A program made the position numbers and the translations under genes. The notes beneath the pieces were generated by a model that did not search any database, was not told where the DNA came from, and saw only the letters and a program-made list of their open reading frames with translations. DNA of 5,656 nt from Collinsella sp. (GTDB lineage: Bacteria > Actinomycetota > Coriobacteriia > Coriobacteriales > Coriobacteriaceae), in NCBI GenBank assembly GCA_022713905.1, contig JAIHTM010000182.1:1-5656 (forward strand), read 5' to 3'. The stretch's first letter is position 1, and every line of letters begins with the position of its first letter. This document shows, piece after piece, positions 4,246-5,656 of the stretch.

Positions 4246-5055
4246 ATGTCGTATCGCGTGTCGACGCAGGTCTACAGCGGGCCGTTCGACCTGTTGCTGC
4301 AGCTGGTAACCCGCCAAAAAGTAGATATCGGCGCCATCTCCATCAGCGAGGTGGCCGAACAGTACCTTGCCGAGGTGGAGCGCATCGAGGCGCTGGACCT
4401 GGACGTGGCGAGCGACTTTCTGCTGGTCGCGGCAACTCTTTTGGACATCAAGGCCGCCTCGCTGGTGCCCCAGGAGGCCCCGCGCAAGACAGACGACGAT
4501 GACGAGGACGACGATGACCTCGAGGAACTCAGCGCGCTCGACGGCGACGCCCTACGCGAGGTCCTGATCCAGCGCCTGATTGCCTACAAGCAGTTTAAGG
4601 GCGCGGCGGCAGCCCTTGGCGCCCGCATGCAGGCCGAAAGCCGCATGCATCCGCGCGTGGCCGGCCCCGACCCCGAGTTCTTGGGCCTTATGCCCGACTA
4701 CCTGGCCGGCATTACCCCGCGCGGCCTCGCCGTCATCTGCGCCGACCTGGACGGCAAGCGCCAGACTTTCCTGCTGGAAGCCGAGCACGTGGCACCGCAT
4801 CGCGTGCCGCTCGACCTGACGGTGGCCTCGGTCGATCGCTTTACCATGGCTCACCAAACCTGCACCTTCCGCGAGCTGTTGGACGGCGATGCCACCACCG
4901 AACAGCTTGTCGTCACCTTCCTGGCCATGCTCGAGCTCGCCAAGCGCGGCTCTCTTACACTGAGCCAGGACGAGATCTTTGGAACTATTCAAATCAACCG
5001 CGTCGAGGGCGCCGAGGCATACGTGCCCGGCGAGGGCCCCGAGCTCACCGAATAG
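4246..5055 (+). CDS. scpA: Segregation and condensation protein A
   Basis: ScpA is the kleisin subunit of the bacterial Smc-ScpAB condensin. It bridges the Smc ATPase heads and binds a ScpB dimer, acting on the nucleoid during chromosome segregation. The 269-residue protein opens with the typical kleisin start, including YSGPFDLLLQLV (10-21), followed by ISISEVAEQYL (31-41) and DFLLVAATLLDIKAASLVP (57-75). A short acidic run, DDDDEDDDDLEE, follows at 83-94. The C-terminal part (about 190-262), with FTMAHQTCTFRELL and DEIFGTIQI, fits the winged-helix domain that binds the Smc head. Length is normal for the family. The start is fixed by the strong SD six bases upstream. scpB follows after 11 bases, and the two products work as one complex. 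Confidence 0.97.
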   Translation: MSYRVSTQVYSGPFDLLLQLVTRQKVDIGAISISEVAEQYLAEVERIEALDLDVASDFLLVAATLLDIKAASLVPQEAPRKTDDDDEDDDDLEELSALDGDALREVLIQRLIAYKQFKGAAAALGARMQAESRMHPRVAGPDPEFLGLMPDYLAGITPRGLAVICADLDGKRQTFLLEAEHVAPHRVPLDLTVASVDRFTMAHQTCTFRELLDGDATTEQLVVTFLAMLELAKRGSLTLSQDEIFGTIQINRVEGAEAYVPGEGPELTE

Positions 5056-5066
5056 GAGACGCTAGT

Positions 5067-5656
5067 ATGTCGAACCTTTCCACGCTGGAGGCAAACAGCC
5101 TCAAAGGCGCTCTCGAGGCGCTGCTGCTGGTGTCGAGCGACCCCGTCAGCGCACCCGCGCTGGCAAGTGCGCTGGATATCGCCCCGGGCGAGTGCGCGTC
5201 GCTTTTGGCTGAGCTCAAAGTTGAGTACGAGGAGGCCAACCGCGGCTTTCAGCTGCGCGAAGTCGCCGGTGGCTGGCGCATGTTCACGCACCCCGCCTAC
5301 CATGACGTGGTCGAGGCCTACGTGCTGAGCTGGGACACGCAAAAGCTGTCACAGGCGGCGCTCGAGACCCTGGCCGTCATCGCCTACCACCAGCCCGTCA
5401 CGCGCGAGGTGGTCAAGGGCATCCGGGGCGTCAACTCCGACGGCGTCATCGCGTCGCTCGTGGACAAGGGCCTGGTGCGCGAACTCGGCCGCGACCCCGA
5501 ACGCGGTCAGGCCATCATCTACGGCACGACCAACGCCTTCTTGGAGAAGTTCGGCCTGCGCTCCGCCCGCGACCTGCCCGATCTGGAGCAGTTTGCCCCC
5601 GACGAGCAGTCACGCCAGTTTATCCGCGAGCGCCTGAGCGGCCGCAGCATTCAGTC
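5067..5656 (+). CDS. scpB: Segregation and condensation protein B (3' end outside window)
   Basis: ScpB dimerises through its N-terminal winged helix and binds the middle of ScpA, completing the Smc-ScpAB condensin. The visible 196 codons stay open to the window edge. The N-terminal part (about 10-75) contains SLKGALEALLLVSSDPVS and GFQLREVAGGWRMF. The second winged-helix part contains LSQAALETLAVIAYHQPVTR (94-113), the conserved IRGVNSDGVI (119-128) and YGTTNAFLEKFGL (152-164). All are characteristic of ScpB. The family is usually around 180-220 residues, so only a short tail should be missing. The ATG at 5067 is supported by AGGAG at 5054-5058, which overlaps the scpA stop codon, with eight bases between. 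The start lies 11 bases after scpA, so the two are almost certainly co-transcribed. Confidence 0.96.
   Translation, partial: MSNLSTLEANSLKGALEALLLVSSDPVSAPALASALDIAPGECASLLAELKVEYEEANRGFQLREVAGGWRMFTHPAYHDVVEAYVLSWDTQKLSQAALETLAVIAYHQPVTREVVKGIRGVNSDGVIASLVDKGLVRELGRDPERGQAIIYGTTNAFLEKFGLRSARDLPDLEQFAPDEQSRQFIRERLSGRSIQ

Overview
The window looks chromosomal and comes from a GC-rich Gram-positive bacterium. I infer an actinobacterium of the Coriobacteriia, plausibly Collinsella or a relative. The grounds are the strong G/C preference at third codon positions, clear Shine-Dalgarno (SD) sites, and the gene order ABC-F ATPase, small membrane protein, site-2 protease, scpA, scpB. The genus is an impression from protein style and gene order, not a computed placement.

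Region 1 (1-1125) is a tRNA region with no convincing protein gene. Two nearly identical tRNA-Ala(GGC) cassettes lie 984 bases apart in the same direction. Each carries a -10 box, the tRNA and an intrinsic terminator. They match over at least 141 bases with one difference, in the T loop. Between them, on the opposite strand, is a tRNA with anticodon CAU (elongator Met or Ile2) with its own extended -10 box and terminator hairpin. The remaining spacer is AT-rich up to about 760 and then very GC-rich. It holds an imperfect inverted repeat whose arms both read as a short MPVYYD... peptide, and a strong GC hairpin at 873-916.

Region 2 (1152-3468) is a 677-residue duplicated ABC-F ATPase with a C-terminal coiled coil, predicted to act on ribosomes. 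A 98-residue membrane protein of unknown function overlaps its end. It starts at a GTG inside the ABC-F gene behind a strong SD and is probably translationally coupled to it.

Region 3 (3478-5656) holds a 227-residue M50 site-2 protease-like membrane protein, then scpA, then scpB, which is cut off by the window end. ScpA and ScpB are the non-SMC partners of the Smc condensin and serve chromosome organisation and segregation. From 1152 onward all genes are on the plus strand. The gaps are -14, 9, 84 and 11 bases, so most or all could be one transcription unit. The 84-base gap before scpA has room for an internal promoter.

I see no convincing new system. The points that most deserve a second look are the duplicated tRNA-Ala cassette, the inverted MPVYYD elements, and the lack of an obvious promoter for the ABC-F gene downstream of the tRNA terminator.
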